The notes below the pieces were generated by a model. The model had not been told where the DNA came from and searched no databases. It saw only the letters and a list, made by a program, of their open reading frames with translations. A DNA stretch of 64,000 bases from an uncultured Pseudobutyrivibrio sp. (GTDB lineage Bacteria; Bacillota; Clostridia; Lachnospirales; Lachnospiraceae). Below are positions 44,216-53,443 of this stretch, one piece after another. Numbering within the stretch: position 1 is the stretch's first letter; every line of letters starts with the position of its first letter. A program made the position numbers and the translations under genes. Location: contig URCQ01000009.1 in assembly GCA_900546435.1 (NCBI GenBank), positions 1 through 64,000 on the forward strand. Reading direction: 5' to 3'.

Positions 44216-44446
44216 ATGTCAGCAACATTATTAGTAGCAATTGGAGCAGGTGTAGCCGTTTTAACAGGTATTGGAGCAGGTCTTGGTATTGGTAAAGCAA
44301 CCAGTTCTGCAGTAGATGCAATCGCAAGACAGCCGGAAGCAGAAAGTAAGATTTCTAAGTCACTTCTTTTGGGATGTGCCCTTGCAGAGGCAACAGCTAT
44401 TTATGGTTTCGTAATTGCCCTTTTGATTATCCTCTTCTTAGGCTAA
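44216..44446 (+). CDS. atpE: ATP synthase Fo subunit c
   Basis: 76 residues with two membrane helices joined by the ARQPEAE loop. The ion-carrying acid is Glu58 in ALAEATAIYG. Helix 1 reads GLGIGKATSS: the glutamine that binds sodium in Na-type c subunits is a lysine here, and the serine after the glutamate is alanine. This argues for protons rather than sodium. The start follows AAAGGAG. Confidence 0.95.
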   Translation: MSATLLVAIGAGVAVLTGIGAGLGIGKATSSAVDAIARQPEAESKISKSLLLGCALAEATAIYGFVIALLIILFLG

Positions 44447-44472
44447 AAAGTAAGTGAAAGGAAGGCACAGTT

Positions 44473-44925
44473 ATGCTGAGTATAGATCCATGGAACATCC
44501 TGTGGACGGTAGTCAATCTGTTGGTCCTTTATGCGATCTTTAAAAAATTTTTATATCAGCCGGTCATGAATGTCATCAATGCCAGAGATGATCTGGTAAA
44601 AAGCCAGTTTGCAGATGCAAAAAAAGAGCAGGATGACGCAAAGGCATTAAAGGCTGCATATCAGGATAAGTTGGAGAGTGCAAAGACAGAGGCAGATCAG
44701 ATTATTCTGGAAGCCAGAGACCGTGCACAAAAGGAACACGAGATGACTTTGGAAAAAACCAGAGTCGAGGCAGATGCCATGTTAGAAAAGGCAAAGAGCG
44801 ATATTGCAAACGAGCAGGAAAAGGCAACAAAGACGGCTGAAGCAGAAATTGCTAAGTTGGCGCTCATTGCAGCAAGAAAAATTGTAAAGACAGGTGATGC
44901 TCATGACGCAGGCAGCAATCAATAA
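44473..44925 (+). CDS. atpF: ATP synthase Fo subunit b
   Basis: 150 residues: one N-terminal membrane helix (WNILWTVVNLLVLYAIFKKF) and a long charged helix that forms the peripheral stalk. It links the a subunit to delta and F1. The start follows GAAAGGAAGG. The 3' end overlaps atpH by 23 bases. Confidence 0.95.
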   Translation: MLSIDPWNILWTVVNLLVLYAIFKKFLYQPVMNVINARDDLVKSQFADAKKEQDDAKALKAAYQDKLESAKTEADQIILEARDRAQKEHEMTLEKTRVEADAMLEKAKSDIANEQEKATKTAEAEIAKLALIAARKIVKTGDAHDAGSNQ

Positions 44926-45421
44926 TGCAAAAGTTTTGTATCAGCTGCATATCGAGCGCGAAGTGGTAGAAAAAGCGGATGAACTCATCTTTTTGACACC
45001 GGAATTGTTAGAGGTATTAGAAAATCCGACAATTGCGGAAGCAAAAAAATATGAGATTATCGAGCGGGTATGTGCGTTGGCACAAATGCCACAGATGATG
45101 GTAAGCTTTCTTAAAATGATGAGTCATTTGGGAGAATGTGATATCATGCGTCAGATTTTTGATGCGTATTATGCGTATTGGGATGAGCAAAATCATATCA
45201 TGCGGGCGCAGATTATTTTTGCAGGTGAGCCGGATGCGGCGACGCGTGAAGAAGCAGAACAGCTGTTACAAAAGAAATATCCAGATTATAAAATAGTGAT
45301 GACGGAGAGCGTAGATGAAACACTTTTAGGTGGTTATATTGTTCGTATGAAAAACGAAGAGTATGACAGAAGTTATGAGGGACGACTTCGTCAGTTAGAA
45401 AGAAAATTAACCGGGAGGTGA
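44903..45421 (+). CDS. atpH: ATP synthase F1 subunit delta
   Basis: 172 residues from ATG 44903, 6 bases after AGGTG; GTG 44894 is an alternative. The N-terminal six-helix domain is followed by the typical C-terminal LLGGYIVRMKNEEYDRSYEGRL element. It connects the b stalk to the top of the alpha3-beta3 head. The stop overlaps the region where atpA begins. Confidence 0.93.
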   Translation: MTQAAINNAKVLYQLHIEREVVEKADELIFLTPELLEVLENPTIAEAKKYEIIERVCALAQMPQMMVSFLKMMSHLGECDIMRQIFDAYYAYWDEQNHIMRAQIIFAGEPDAATREEAEQLLQKKYPDYKIVMTESVDETLLGGYIVRMKNEEYDRSYEGRLRQLERKLTGR

Positions 45422-45426
45422 CCCCT

Positions 45427-46926
45427 GTGGGCGCAATAAGTGCAACAGATATTATCTCCATTATTCAGGAAGAAATCGAAAATACCCATTGGAATGACGA
45501 GAGCAAAGAGACAGGTGAAGTTATTTGGGTCGGCGATGGTATCGCAACGATTTATGGTATCGATCATGCCATGTATGGCGAGATTGTTATTTTTGATAAT
45601 GGAGTCAAAGGAATGGTTCAGGATATCCGTGCAAATGAGATAGGTGTAATTTTATTTGGCAGAGATACCGGAATCAAAGAAGGAACAAAGGTTGTTAGAA
45701 CCAAGAAAAAAGCTGGTATACCAGTGGGCGATGCTTTTATTGGAAGAATCGTGAATGCACTGGGTGAGCCGATTGATGGAAATGGTGAGATTAAGGCGGA
45801 TGGATACCGTCCGATGGAAGAAGATGCACCTGGAATTGTAGACAGAAAATCCGTAGATACACCAATGGAAACAGGTATTCTTTCGATTGATTCCATGTTT
45901 CCAATCGGAAGAGGTCAGCGTGAGTTGATTATCGGAGACCGTCAGACGGGTAAAACATCCATTGCAACAGATACAATCATCAACCAGAAGGGAAAAGATG
46001 TTATCTGTATTTATGTTGCAATCGGACAGAAAGCATCCACGGTCGCAAAGATTGTATCTACGCTTACGAAGCATGGCGCGATGGATTATTCCATTGTACT
46101 GTCCTCTACCGCAAGTGATCCGGCATCGTTACAGTATGTAGCACCATATGCCGGTACTGCATTGGCAGAATACTTTATGCATCAGGGAAAAGATGTTTTG
46201 ATTGTATATGATGATTTGTCAAAACATGCTGTAGCATATCGTGCGCTGAGTCTTCTTTTGGAACGTTCTCCGGGACGTGAGGCGTATCCGGGCGATGTAT
46301 TTTATCTACACTCCAGATTGCTAGAAAGAAGCAGTCGTTTGTCAGAGGAATTGGGTGGAGGCTCTATTACAGCACTTCCAATCATTGAAACGCAGGCAGG
46401 AGATGTATCTGCCTATATTCCGACAAACGTTATTTCTATTACAGATGGACAGATCTTTTTGGAGAGTAATCTTTTCAACTCCGGTATGCGTCCGGCTGTC
46501 AATGTAGGTCTTTCTGTATCCCGTGTTGGTGGTGCAGCACAGACAAAGGCAATGAAAAAAGCATCCGGCAGTATTCGTATTGATTTGGCGCAATACCGTG
46601 AGATGGAAGTATTTACCCAGTTTGCATCGGATCTTGATGATGCAACAAAGGCGCAGCTGACACATGGTAAAGCATTGATGGAACTGTTAAAACAGCCACT
46701 TTGCCAGCCACTTTCTTTGCATGAACAGGTGATGACACTTTGTCTGGCAAATCATGGATTTTTTGATACCGTCGAGACAAAGCAGGTAAAACAGTACCAA
46801 AAGGATGTCCTTTCCTTTATGGATTTAAAACATCCACAAATCGGCGAAGAAATCGAGAATACGAAAGCAATCAGCGACGAACTGGTAGAAAAGATGCTTG
46901 ATGCAGCAAAAGAATTTGTAGGATAG
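45427..46926 (+). CDS. atpA: ATP synthase F1 subunit alpha
   Basis: 499 residues from GTG 45427, 7 bases after GGGAGGTG (GTG 45418 is less well placed). The Walker A motif is GDRQTGKTS around residue 170, and the family signature region (PAVNVGLSVSRVGGAAQ) lies near 365. It is the regulatory nucleotide-binding subunit of the F1 head and faces the cytoplasm. Confidence 0.97.
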   Translation: MGAISATDIISIIQEEIENTHWNDESKETGEVIWVGDGIATIYGIDHAMYGEIVIFDNGVKGMVQDIRANEIGVILFGRDTGIKEGTKVVRTKKKAGIPVGDAFIGRIVNALGEPIDGNGEIKADGYRPMEEDAPGIVDRKSVDTPMETGILSIDSMFPIGRGQRELIIGDRQTGKTSIATDTIINQKGKDVICIYVAIGQKASTVAKIVSTLTKHGAMDYSIVLSSTASDPASLQYVAPYAGTALAEYFMHQGKDVLIVYDDLSKHAVAYRALSLLLERSPGREAYPGDVFYLHSRLLERSSRLSEELGGGSITALPIIETQAGDVSAYIPTNVISITDGQIFLESNLFNSGMRPAVNVGLSVSRVGGAAQTKAMKKASGSIRIDLAQYREMEVFTQFASDLDDATKAQLTHGKALMELLKQPLCQPLSLHEQVMTLCLANHGFFDTVETKQVKQYQKDVLSFMDLKHPQIGEEIENTKAISDELVEKMLDAAKEFVG

Positions 46927-46937
46927 TAGGTGTTGTT

Positions 46938-47831
46938 ATGGCAAATACGAAGGAGATACAGGATCGTATCAAAAGTATCAATGATACATTAAAAATTACA
47001 AATGCCATGTACATGATTTCTTCTTCTAAGTTGAAGAAGGCAAAGAAAATGTTGGCAGATACGGAACCATATTTCTTTACGTTGCAGTCGGAAATGAGTC
47101 GAATCTTACGACATCTTCCGGATATGGAAGATATCTATTTTAAGTCGAATGAAGAGAAACCGATGGAAGAAAGAAAAGTCGGTTATATCGTTATTACGGC
47201 AGACAAAGGTTTGGCAGGTTCCTATAATCATAATGTCTTGAAATTGGCAGAAGAGCATTTGCTTTCCCATCCAAATCATGAATTGTTTGTACTTGGAGAG
47301 TTGGGACGTCATTATTTTGAACAACGTGGAATTGCGATTGATAAGCAGTTTCATTATACCGTACAGAATCCGACGTTAAACCGTGCGCGAAATATCGCGG
47401 AGGAATTGTTGGAGATGTATCAGGAAGAAAAATTAGATGAGGTCTACATCATTTATACAACGATGGTCAATGCAGTGCAGGAAGAAACCCAGATTTTACA
47501 ATTGCTGCCACTGAAAAAGACGGACTTTGATATAAAATTACCGATTGATATTCCACATGAGGAATTAGCACTTCGCCCATCGGCGGAGGCGGTGATGGAT
47601 CGTATTGTTCCGGATTATGTGGTTGGTTTTGTATATGGTGCGCTGGTGGAATCATATTCCTGCGAACAGAATGCACGTATGATGGCAATGGAAGCAGCAT
47701 CAAAGAGTGCAAAAGATATGCTTCATGAATTGGATATTTTATACAATCGAGCAAGACAGGCTGCAATTACACAGGAAATTACAGAAGTAATCGCTGGTGC
47801 AAAGTCACAAAAGCGAAAACGTAAAAAATAA
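46938..47831 (+). CDS. atpG: ATP synthase F1 subunit gamma
   Basis: 297 residues. It forms the central rotating shaft. The N-terminal helix (IQDRIKSINDTLKITNAMYM) and C-terminal helix (ARQAAITQEITEVIAGA) show the conserved gamma pattern, and ITADKGLAGSYN marks the central fold. The start follows AGGTGTTGTT, a modest ribosome site. It sits between atpA and atpD as usual. Confidence 0.95.
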   Translation: MANTKEIQDRIKSINDTLKITNAMYMISSSKLKKAKKMLADTEPYFFTLQSEMSRILRHLPDMEDIYFKSNEEKPMEERKVGYIVITADKGLAGSYNHNVLKLAEEHLLSHPNHELFVLGELGRHYFEQRGIAIDKQFHYTVQNPTLNRARNIAEELLEMYQEEKLDEVYIIYTTMVNAVQEETQILQLLPLKKTDFDIKLPIDIPHEELALRPSAEAVMDRIVPDYVVGFVYGALVESYSCEQNARMMAMEAASKSAKDMLHELDILYNRARQAAITQEITEVIAGAKSQKRKRKK

Positions 47832-47858
47832 AAAAGCTAAGATTAAGGAGGCTTTTTG

Positions 47859-49247
47859 ATGAAGACAGGAAAAATTGTTCAGGTGATGGGACCGGTTGTC
47901 GATGTAGAGTTTTTCGATGAAGACTTACCGGCAATCAGAGATGCACTTGAAGTACAAAATGGTGACAAGAAGTGTGTGATGGAAGTTGCACAACATATTG
48001 GCAATAAAACTGTCCGCTGTATTATGTTAGCATCCAGCGAGGGACTTTCCCGTGATATGGAGGTTGTTGCAACAGGCAGCGGTATTAAAACACCGGTGGG
48101 AGAACAGACATTAGGACGTTTGTTTAATGTCTTAGGTGAGACCATCGATGGCGGAGAACAGTTAAAAGATGGTGAGCAGTGGGAAATCCACAGAGAGCCA
48201 CCAACATTTGAGGAACAAAATCCGGCGGAAGAAATCTTAGAGACAGGTATCAAGGTTATCGATCTGCTTGCCCCTTATGCAAAAGGTGGTAAGATTGGTT
48301 TGTTTGGTGGTGCCGGTGTAGGTAAGACGGTATTGATCCAGGAATTGATCAGCAATATTGCGACAGAACATGGCGGTTATTCTATTTTTACCGGTGTTGG
48401 CGAGCGTTCCCGTGAAGGAAATGATTTGTGGACAGAAATGAAAGAATCCGGTGTTTTGGAAAAAACAGCGCTTGTGTTTGGGCAGATGAACGAGCCACCT
48501 GGAGCACGTATGAGAGTCGCAGAAACAGGACTTACCATGGCGGAATATTTCCGTGATGAGAAGCACCAGAATGTGCTTTTGTTTATTGATAATATTTTCC
48601 GTTTCACACAGGCAGGATCTGAGGTGTCAGCACTTTTGGGCCGTATGCCATCTGCAGTAGGTTATCAGCCGACACTTGCTACCGAAATGGGTGAATTGCA
48701 GGAACGTATTGCATCTACAAAAAATGGTTCGGTCACTTCCGTACAGGCGGTTTATGTACCGGCAGATGATTTGACAGATCCGGCTCCGGCAACAACATTT
48801 GCACATTTGGATGCAACAACGGTTCTTTCCAGAAAAATCGTAGAGCAGGGAATTTATCCTGCTGTAGATCCACTGGAATCTACATCACGTATCTTAGAGC
48901 CGGATATTGTAGGCGAAGAACATTATGAAGTGGCAAGAAAAGTACAGGAAATTTTACAGAAATACAAAGAACTGCAGGATATCATTGCTATCCTTGGTAT
49001 GGAAGAACTGGCAGATGAGGATAAGCTTACCGTATTTCGTGCAAGAAAGATTCAAAAGTTCTTGTCTCAGCCATTCCATGTAGCAGAGAACTTTACCGGA
49101 GTAAAGGGTGTGTATGTGCCATTGAAAGAGACCGTTCGCGGATTTAAGGCAATCATTGATGGTGAAATGGATGAATATCCGGAAAATGCGTTCTTTAACG
49201 TAGGTACGATAGAAGATGTGATAGACAAGGCAAAATCTATGCAGTAG
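47859..49247 (+). CDS. atpD: ATP synthase F1 subunit beta
   Basis: 462 residues from ATG 47859, 7 bases after AAGGAGG. The catalytic subunit: Walker A GGAGVGKTVLIQEL around residue 150, GVGERSREGNDLW with the catalytic glutamate near 180, and the ALLGRMPSAVGYQPTLATEM signature. It makes ATP at the alpha/beta interface. Confidence 0.97.
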   Translation: MKTGKIVQVMGPVVDVEFFDEDLPAIRDALEVQNGDKKCVMEVAQHIGNKTVRCIMLASSEGLSRDMEVVATGSGIKTPVGEQTLGRLFNVLGETIDGGEQLKDGEQWEIHREPPTFEEQNPAEEILETGIKVIDLLAPYAKGGKIGLFGGAGVGKTVLIQELISNIATEHGGYSIFTGVGERSREGNDLWTEMKESGVLEKTALVFGQMNEPPGARMRVAETGLTMAEYFRDEKHQNVLLFIDNIFRFTQAGSEVSALLGRMPSAVGYQPTLATEMGELQERIASTKNGSVTSVQAVYVPADDLTDPAPATTFAHLDATTVLSRKIVEQGIYPAVDPLESTSRILEPDIVGEEHYEVARKVQEILQKYKELQDIIAILGMEELADEDKLTVFRARKIQKFLSQPFHVAENFTGVKGVYVPLKETVRGFKAIIDGEMDEYPENAFFNVGTIEDVIDKAKSMQ

Positions 49248-49276
49248 TTTCTCTTGTAACAGAAAGGTGAAAAGTT

Positions 49277-49693
49277 ATGGCTGCAAGTAATACATTTTAT
49301 TTAAAAGTTATATCTGCAAACCGTGTGTTTTACTCGGGCAGATGCCGTTCTTTGATCGTGCCGGAATACGATGGTCAAAAAGAGATTTTGGCACATCATG
49401 AGGATATGGTCATTGCCGTTGACGAAGGTGAAATGCGTTTCCAGCCGGAAGGCAGTGAAGACTGGGAATATGCAGTTGTCGGCATGGGATTTGTCGAGAT
49501 TGTGCATAACCGTGTGACACTTTTGGTAGAGACAGCAGAGCGACCGGAAGAGATTGATGTGGCGAGAGCACAGGAAGCAAAAGAACGAGCAGAAGAACAG
49601 CTTCGTCAGAAACAGAGCATCCATGAGTACTACCACTCACGTGCATCTTTGGCGAGAGCGATGGCGCGATTGAAAGCAACCGCAGGTAAATAA
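49277..49693 (+). CDS. atpC: ATP synthase F1 subunit epsilon
   Basis: 138 residues. The N-terminal beta sandwich (LIVPEYDGQKEILAHHEDMV) is followed by a two-helix C-terminal domain (AQEAKERAEEQLRQ, then ASLARAMARLKA). It turns with gamma and inhibits ATP hydrolysis. It is the last gene of the operon, followed by a terminator. Confidence 0.95.
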   Translation: MAASNTFYLKVISANRVFYSGRCRSLIVPEYDGQKEILAHHEDMVIAVDEGEMRFQPEGSEDWEYAVVGMGFVEIVHNRVTLLVETAERPEEIDVARAQEAKERAEEQLRQKQSIHEYYHSRASLARAMARLKATAGK

Positions 49694-49712
49694 AACAGAA
49701 TAGAAACAGACG

Positions 49713-49762
49713 CAGAGTGTCGTGAAAACAAAGGGATGTTTTTGTGACACTCTGTTTTATTT
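49713..49762 (+). terminator. terminator of the ATP synthase operon
   Basis: CAGAGTGTC (49713) pairs with GACACTCTG (49746), extended by a weaker inner stem, then TTTTATTT. Confidence 0.85.
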
Positions 49763-49903
49763 ATGAAGTTTCTTAAGGAAAATTAAGAAAAAATAAAGGG
49801 TTTTTATATTTACCTAAACGAGAAAAACCAGTATAGTGTGAGAAGAGAACGAAATCGAAACAAGATGTTGTGGCGGTTTGATACAAATCATAAGGAGAGT
49901 GTT

Positions 49904-51265
49904 ATGTTGGAAAAAATCAAGAAGCATAAGAAGCTGGTGATTGTACTGGTGGTAATCGTGATTGTTGCAATTGTTGCAGGCATTGTGGTTACGAAAATGA
50001 AAAATAATGCAGGAGAAATTACCCAGGAGGAAAATGGCATTCAGGCATTTTCACTGGCAAAGCAGGACATGACGAGTTCTGTCAGCACAAGTGGTACCGT
50101 AGAGAGTAGCAATGTGACCGAAGTAACAACAGAAGTCAATAGTGCGATCAAAGAGTTAAATGTATCGCTTGGCGATCATGTAGAAAAAGGGCAGGTGCTT
50201 TGTACCTTTGATGATGAAGAAATCAAGCAGCAGATTGCAGATTTAGAGAAACAAAATGGTGCTGCACAAAAGGCAAATGCCAGTACCATACAAAAAGCAC
50301 AGCGTGCAGTAGATACAGCAAGTGCACAGGTAAATGCAAAAACTGCAGCTTTAGCAGCAGCGCAAAATGACTATCAGACCATTCAGAATATGTTAGGAAA
50401 TAGCGACCAATCTGCAGAGGATAAATCAGCAGCACTTGCTTCCGCACAGGCAAATGTGCAGAGTGCACAGGGAGAATTGGATGGTGCCAATCAAAGCCTT
50501 ATAGCTGCACAGGAAGCGTTAGAAGATGCAAAAAATACAACCGTAGATAATAGTTCATCATCTGACCTTACCAAATTGCGTCAACAGCTGAATAATCTTA
50601 CGGTTGTTGCGAGCCAGTCTGGTGTGATTACACAGTTGAATGTTTCAAAGGGAAGTATTCCTGCAAACGGTTCTTTGATGCGTATTGAGGATGATACAAC
50701 ACTAAAGGTAAATGTAAACATCAAAGAAAAAGATATTTTAAAACTGGCAGCAGGACAGAAAGCAAGCATCAGTGCCGATGCGATTGGAAGTGATCAGGTA
50801 TTTAGCGGAACTGTTGATAAAGTGGTTAATTTTGCCTCTAAGACTGCAGCCAGCGATGGCTCGGGTTCGACTTCAGGATATAGTGCTACGATTGCATTGG
50901 AGCCTGGGACACCACTTTTATTAGGCATGTCTGTCAATGTAGAAATCCTTTTAAATGAAGAGGGAGAACAGCTTGCGGTACCATACGATGCGATTTCACA
51001 GGACGATGACGGAGCAAGCTATGTAATGGTAGGAGAGGCAAAGGATAATGGCAAGTATAAAGTGAAAAAAGTAACCGTTACCCCTGGTATTTCAAATAAC
51101 TACTACACAGCCATTACATCGGATGACTTGAAGGAAGGAGATACGATCATTAACTATCCATATGAAGTCGAAGAGGGAGATGAAGTAGAGTTATATTTCC
51201 CGGAGAAAGACAGCAATTTCGCCGGAACGGGAGATGGTTCAACAGATTCTTCAACAACATATTAG
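49904..51265 (+). CDS. HlyD-family efflux adaptor (membrane fusion protein)
   Basis: 453 residues from ATG 49904 after AAGGAGAG. One N-terminal membrane anchor (LVIVLVVIVIVAIVAGIVVT) is followed by an extracytoplasmic adaptor: a lipoyl-like half (IKELNVSLGDHVEKGQVLCT), a long Ala/Gln-rich hairpin (about 110-215), the second lipoyl half (VVASQSGVITQLNVSKGSI) and beta-barrel domains. In Gram-positives such proteins pair with a MacB-type ABC transporter, encoded directly downstream. A Ser/Thr/Gly tail ends the protein. Confidence 0.92.
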   Translation: MLEKIKKHKKLVIVLVVIVIVAIVAGIVVTKMKNNAGEITQEENGIQAFSLAKQDMTSSVSTSGTVESSNVTEVTTEVNSAIKELNVSLGDHVEKGQVLCTFDDEEIKQQIADLEKQNGAAQKANASTIQKAQRAVDTASAQVNAKTAALAAAQNDYQTIQNMLGNSDQSAEDKSAALASAQANVQSAQGELDGANQSLIAAQEALEDAKNTTVDNSSSSDLTKLRQQLNNLTVVASQSGVITQLNVSKGSIPANGSLMRIEDDTTLKVNVNIKEKDILKLAAGQKASISADAIGSDQVFSGTVDKVVNFASKTAASDGSGSTSGYSATIALEPGTPLLLGMSVNVEILLNEEGEQLAVPYDAISQDDDGASYVMVGEAKDNGKYKVKKVTVTPGISNNYYTAITSDDLKEGDTIINYPYEVEEGDEVELYFPEKDSNFAGTGDGSTDSSTTY

Positions 51266-51283
51266 AAAGGGGCTAACTGCTTT

Positions 51284-51994
51284 ATGGATAAAACAAACGT
51301 AATTGACATGCAAGGCATTGTTAAGCGTTATTATGTGGGTCAGCCCAATGAACTTGAAATTTTGCATGGCATAGATTTGCATGTTTCACAAAACGAGTTT
51401 GTTGCAATTGTGGGAGAGTCTGGTTCAGGAAAAAGCACCTTGATGAATATGATTGGTGCCTTGGATCGCCCGACAGAAGGAACGTATCGTCTGGTGGGAC
51501 AGGATATCAGTCAGCTAAAAGATGAACAGCTGAGTGACATCCGTAACCAGGAGATTGGGTTTGTATTCCAGAATTTTTGTCTGATTCCACGTATGAGTGC
51601 TGTGCGAAATGTAGAGATTCCGCTTATGTATGCCAATATGCCGCCAAAACAGCGCAGAGAGCGCGCGATGGAACTGCTTGCAATGGTTGGCATGGAAGAT
51701 CGTGCAGATCATAAACCGAATGAATTATCTGGTGGACAGAATCAGCGTGTTGCTATTGCAAGAGCGATGGCAAATGATCCGAATATTTTACTGGCGGACG
51801 AACCAACGGGAGCGCTAGATTCGAAGACCGGTCATCTGGTTATGGATATTTTTCACCGATTGCATGAAGAACAGAATAAGACAGTCGTTCTGATTACACA
51901 TAGTCAGGAACTTGCACATGAGACAGAACGCATGATTACGATTTCCGATGGAAGAATCATTGCGGATCAAGGGATTGGGGGTGAAAGAGCATGA
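51284..51994 (+). CDS. ABC transporter ATPase (MacB/LolD type)
   Basis: 236 residues. It has Walker A GESGSGKST, a Q-loop FVFQNFCLIP, the signature LSGGQNQRVAIARAM (Q where many have Q/E), Walker B NILLADEPTGALD and the switch histidine in ITHS. It powers the permease encoded next (4-base overlap). The exported compound is unknown; antimicrobial peptides or drugs are typical for the family. Confidence 0.95.
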   Translation: MDKTNVIDMQGIVKRYYVGQPNELEILHGIDLHVSQNEFVAIVGESGSGKSTLMNMIGALDRPTEGTYRLVGQDISQLKDEQLSDIRNQEIGFVFQNFCLIPRMSAVRNVEIPLMYANMPPKQRRERAMELLAMVGMEDRADHKPNELSGGQNQRVAIARAMANDPNILLADEPTGALDSKTGHLVMDIFHRLHEEQNKTVVLITHSQELAHETERMITISDGRIIADQGIGGERA

Positions 51995-53337
51995 ATTTGA
52001 CAGAAAGTATACGCCTTTCCTTTGAAAGCTTAAAATCAAATAAATTGCGCTCCTTCCTTACGATGCTGGGCATTATTATCGGTATCAGTGCGGTTATTAC
52101 GATTACAACCATTGGAAATTCTTTGCAAAAGACCATTGCATCAACGATGCGTGAATTGGGCGGAACCAATCTGATTTATGCATATGTGAATGCGATTATG
52201 CCGGAATTTGAAAACGATGCGGAATGGGAACGATGGGAATACCCGGAAATGACAGCAAAGGAAAAACTGACCTATGAAAAATTATCAGAGTTTCAAAAAG
52301 ATTTTGCAGACCGGGTCGATAGTGTGAGCGTAGAAGAAGGATTGACATATTCGGCTTCAAGTACCGGGGATAAGGGAACAACGAAAGTTTCTGTAAACGG
52401 TGTGACACCGGGCTATCTGAATGCAACAAAATTAGAGTTATTAGCGGGCAGAAATATCAATGATAAGGATAACAAGGAGATGAAGACAACAGCCCTTGTA
52501 TCGGATTTGTATGTAAAATATGCATGGGGTGGACAGAATCCAATCGGTAAAGAGATTTCCGTGCAGCTTGAGGATGATGGAACGGTTCAGAAGTTTTATG
52601 TTGTCGGTATTTACCATTATGACAACTTAAAAATGGGAAGCGCAGATCCGAAGGCGTCGGAACGTGAATGGGTAACACCAATTCTGGTTCCTTATACGTA
52701 TGTAGCTGAAACAAATAAGGCAAACGGTATGGAGAATCAATTACAGAGTTTTCAGGTTATGGCAAAAGACGGTGAGGATGCGACCCAGTTATCTCAGGAT
52801 ATGGCAGCCTATTTTGATACAAAATATTTTTCAGACACAGGAAATTTTGAATTACAGAGTTATGATATGGCATCAGAACTTGGCCAGATTGATCAGGTTT
52901 TGAATGTACTTACGATTGCCATTTCCGTTATTGCTGCAATATCTTTGATTGTAGGTGGTGTTGGTGTTATGAATATCATGCTTGTAAGTGTGGTAGAAAG
53001 AACGCGAGAAATCGGTATTCGAAAAGCACTGGGAGCGAAGAATAAGAGTATCCGACGTCAGTTCATGACGGAAGCTGTTGTCATCTGTCTGATGGGTGGT
53101 GTCATTGGTATTTTGATTGGTGTTTTGAATGGATTTATTCTTGCACAGGTTGCAGGAGTTCTGGTAACAAATTATCAACCGGATCTTTCCGGCATGCTGA
53201 ATATTACCGTCAGTCCATCCATATCAGCAATAGTGATATCGGTAGTGTTCTCCATGTTAATCGGTATCATCTTTGGATATTATCCTGCAAAGAGAGCGGC
53301 GAATATGTCGCCAATCGATGCACTTCGTTATGAATAG
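51991..53337 (+). CDS. ABC transporter permease (MacB/FtsX type)
   Basis: 448 residues starting in the ATGA overlap with the ATPase gene. It has one N-terminal membrane helix (SFLTMLGIIIGISAVITITT) and an extracytoplasmic MacB-like core of about 230 residues. Three more helices at the C-terminus follow, starting with VGGVGVMNIMLVSVVERTRE, the FtsX signature. With the HlyD protein and ATPase it forms a tripartite-like exporter without outer-membrane part. Confidence 0.94.
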   Translation: MNLTESIRLSFESLKSNKLRSFLTMLGIIIGISAVITITTIGNSLQKTIASTMRELGGTNLIYAYVNAIMPEFENDAEWERWEYPEMTAKEKLTYEKLSEFQKDFADRVDSVSVEEGLTYSASSTGDKGTTKVSVNGVTPGYLNATKLELLAGRNINDKDNKEMKTTALVSDLYVKYAWGGQNPIGKEISVQLEDDGTVQKFYVVGIYHYDNLKMGSADPKASEREWVTPILVPYTYVAETNKANGMENQLQSFQVMAKDGEDATQLSQDMAAYFDTKYFSDTGNFELQSYDMASELGQIDQVLNVLTIAISVIAAISLIVGGVGVMNIMLVSVVERTREIGIRKALGAKNKSIRRQFMTEAVVICLMGGVIGILIGVLNGFILAQVAGVLVTNYQPDLSGMLNITVSPSISAIVISVVFSMLIGIIFGYYPAKRAANMSPIDALRYE

Positions 53338-53340
53338 TTA

Positions 53341-53422
53341 CGTCAGGGACACTCCTTGTGGCAAAAGAAACGTCCCTGACGAAAAAAAGATGTAAGCGAA
53401 AATCGCTTACATCTTTTTTCGT
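53341..53422. terminator. two hairpins between convergent genes, bidirectional terminator
   Basis: CGTCAGGGAC pairs with GTCCCTGACG (53341-53381). Then AAAAAAGATGTAAGCGA pairs with TCGCTTACATCTTTTTT (53383-53420), which ends both the exporter operon and pckA on the opposite strand. Confidence 0.9.
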
Positions 53423-53443
53423 GTATTTAATCGGTTAAAGAAA

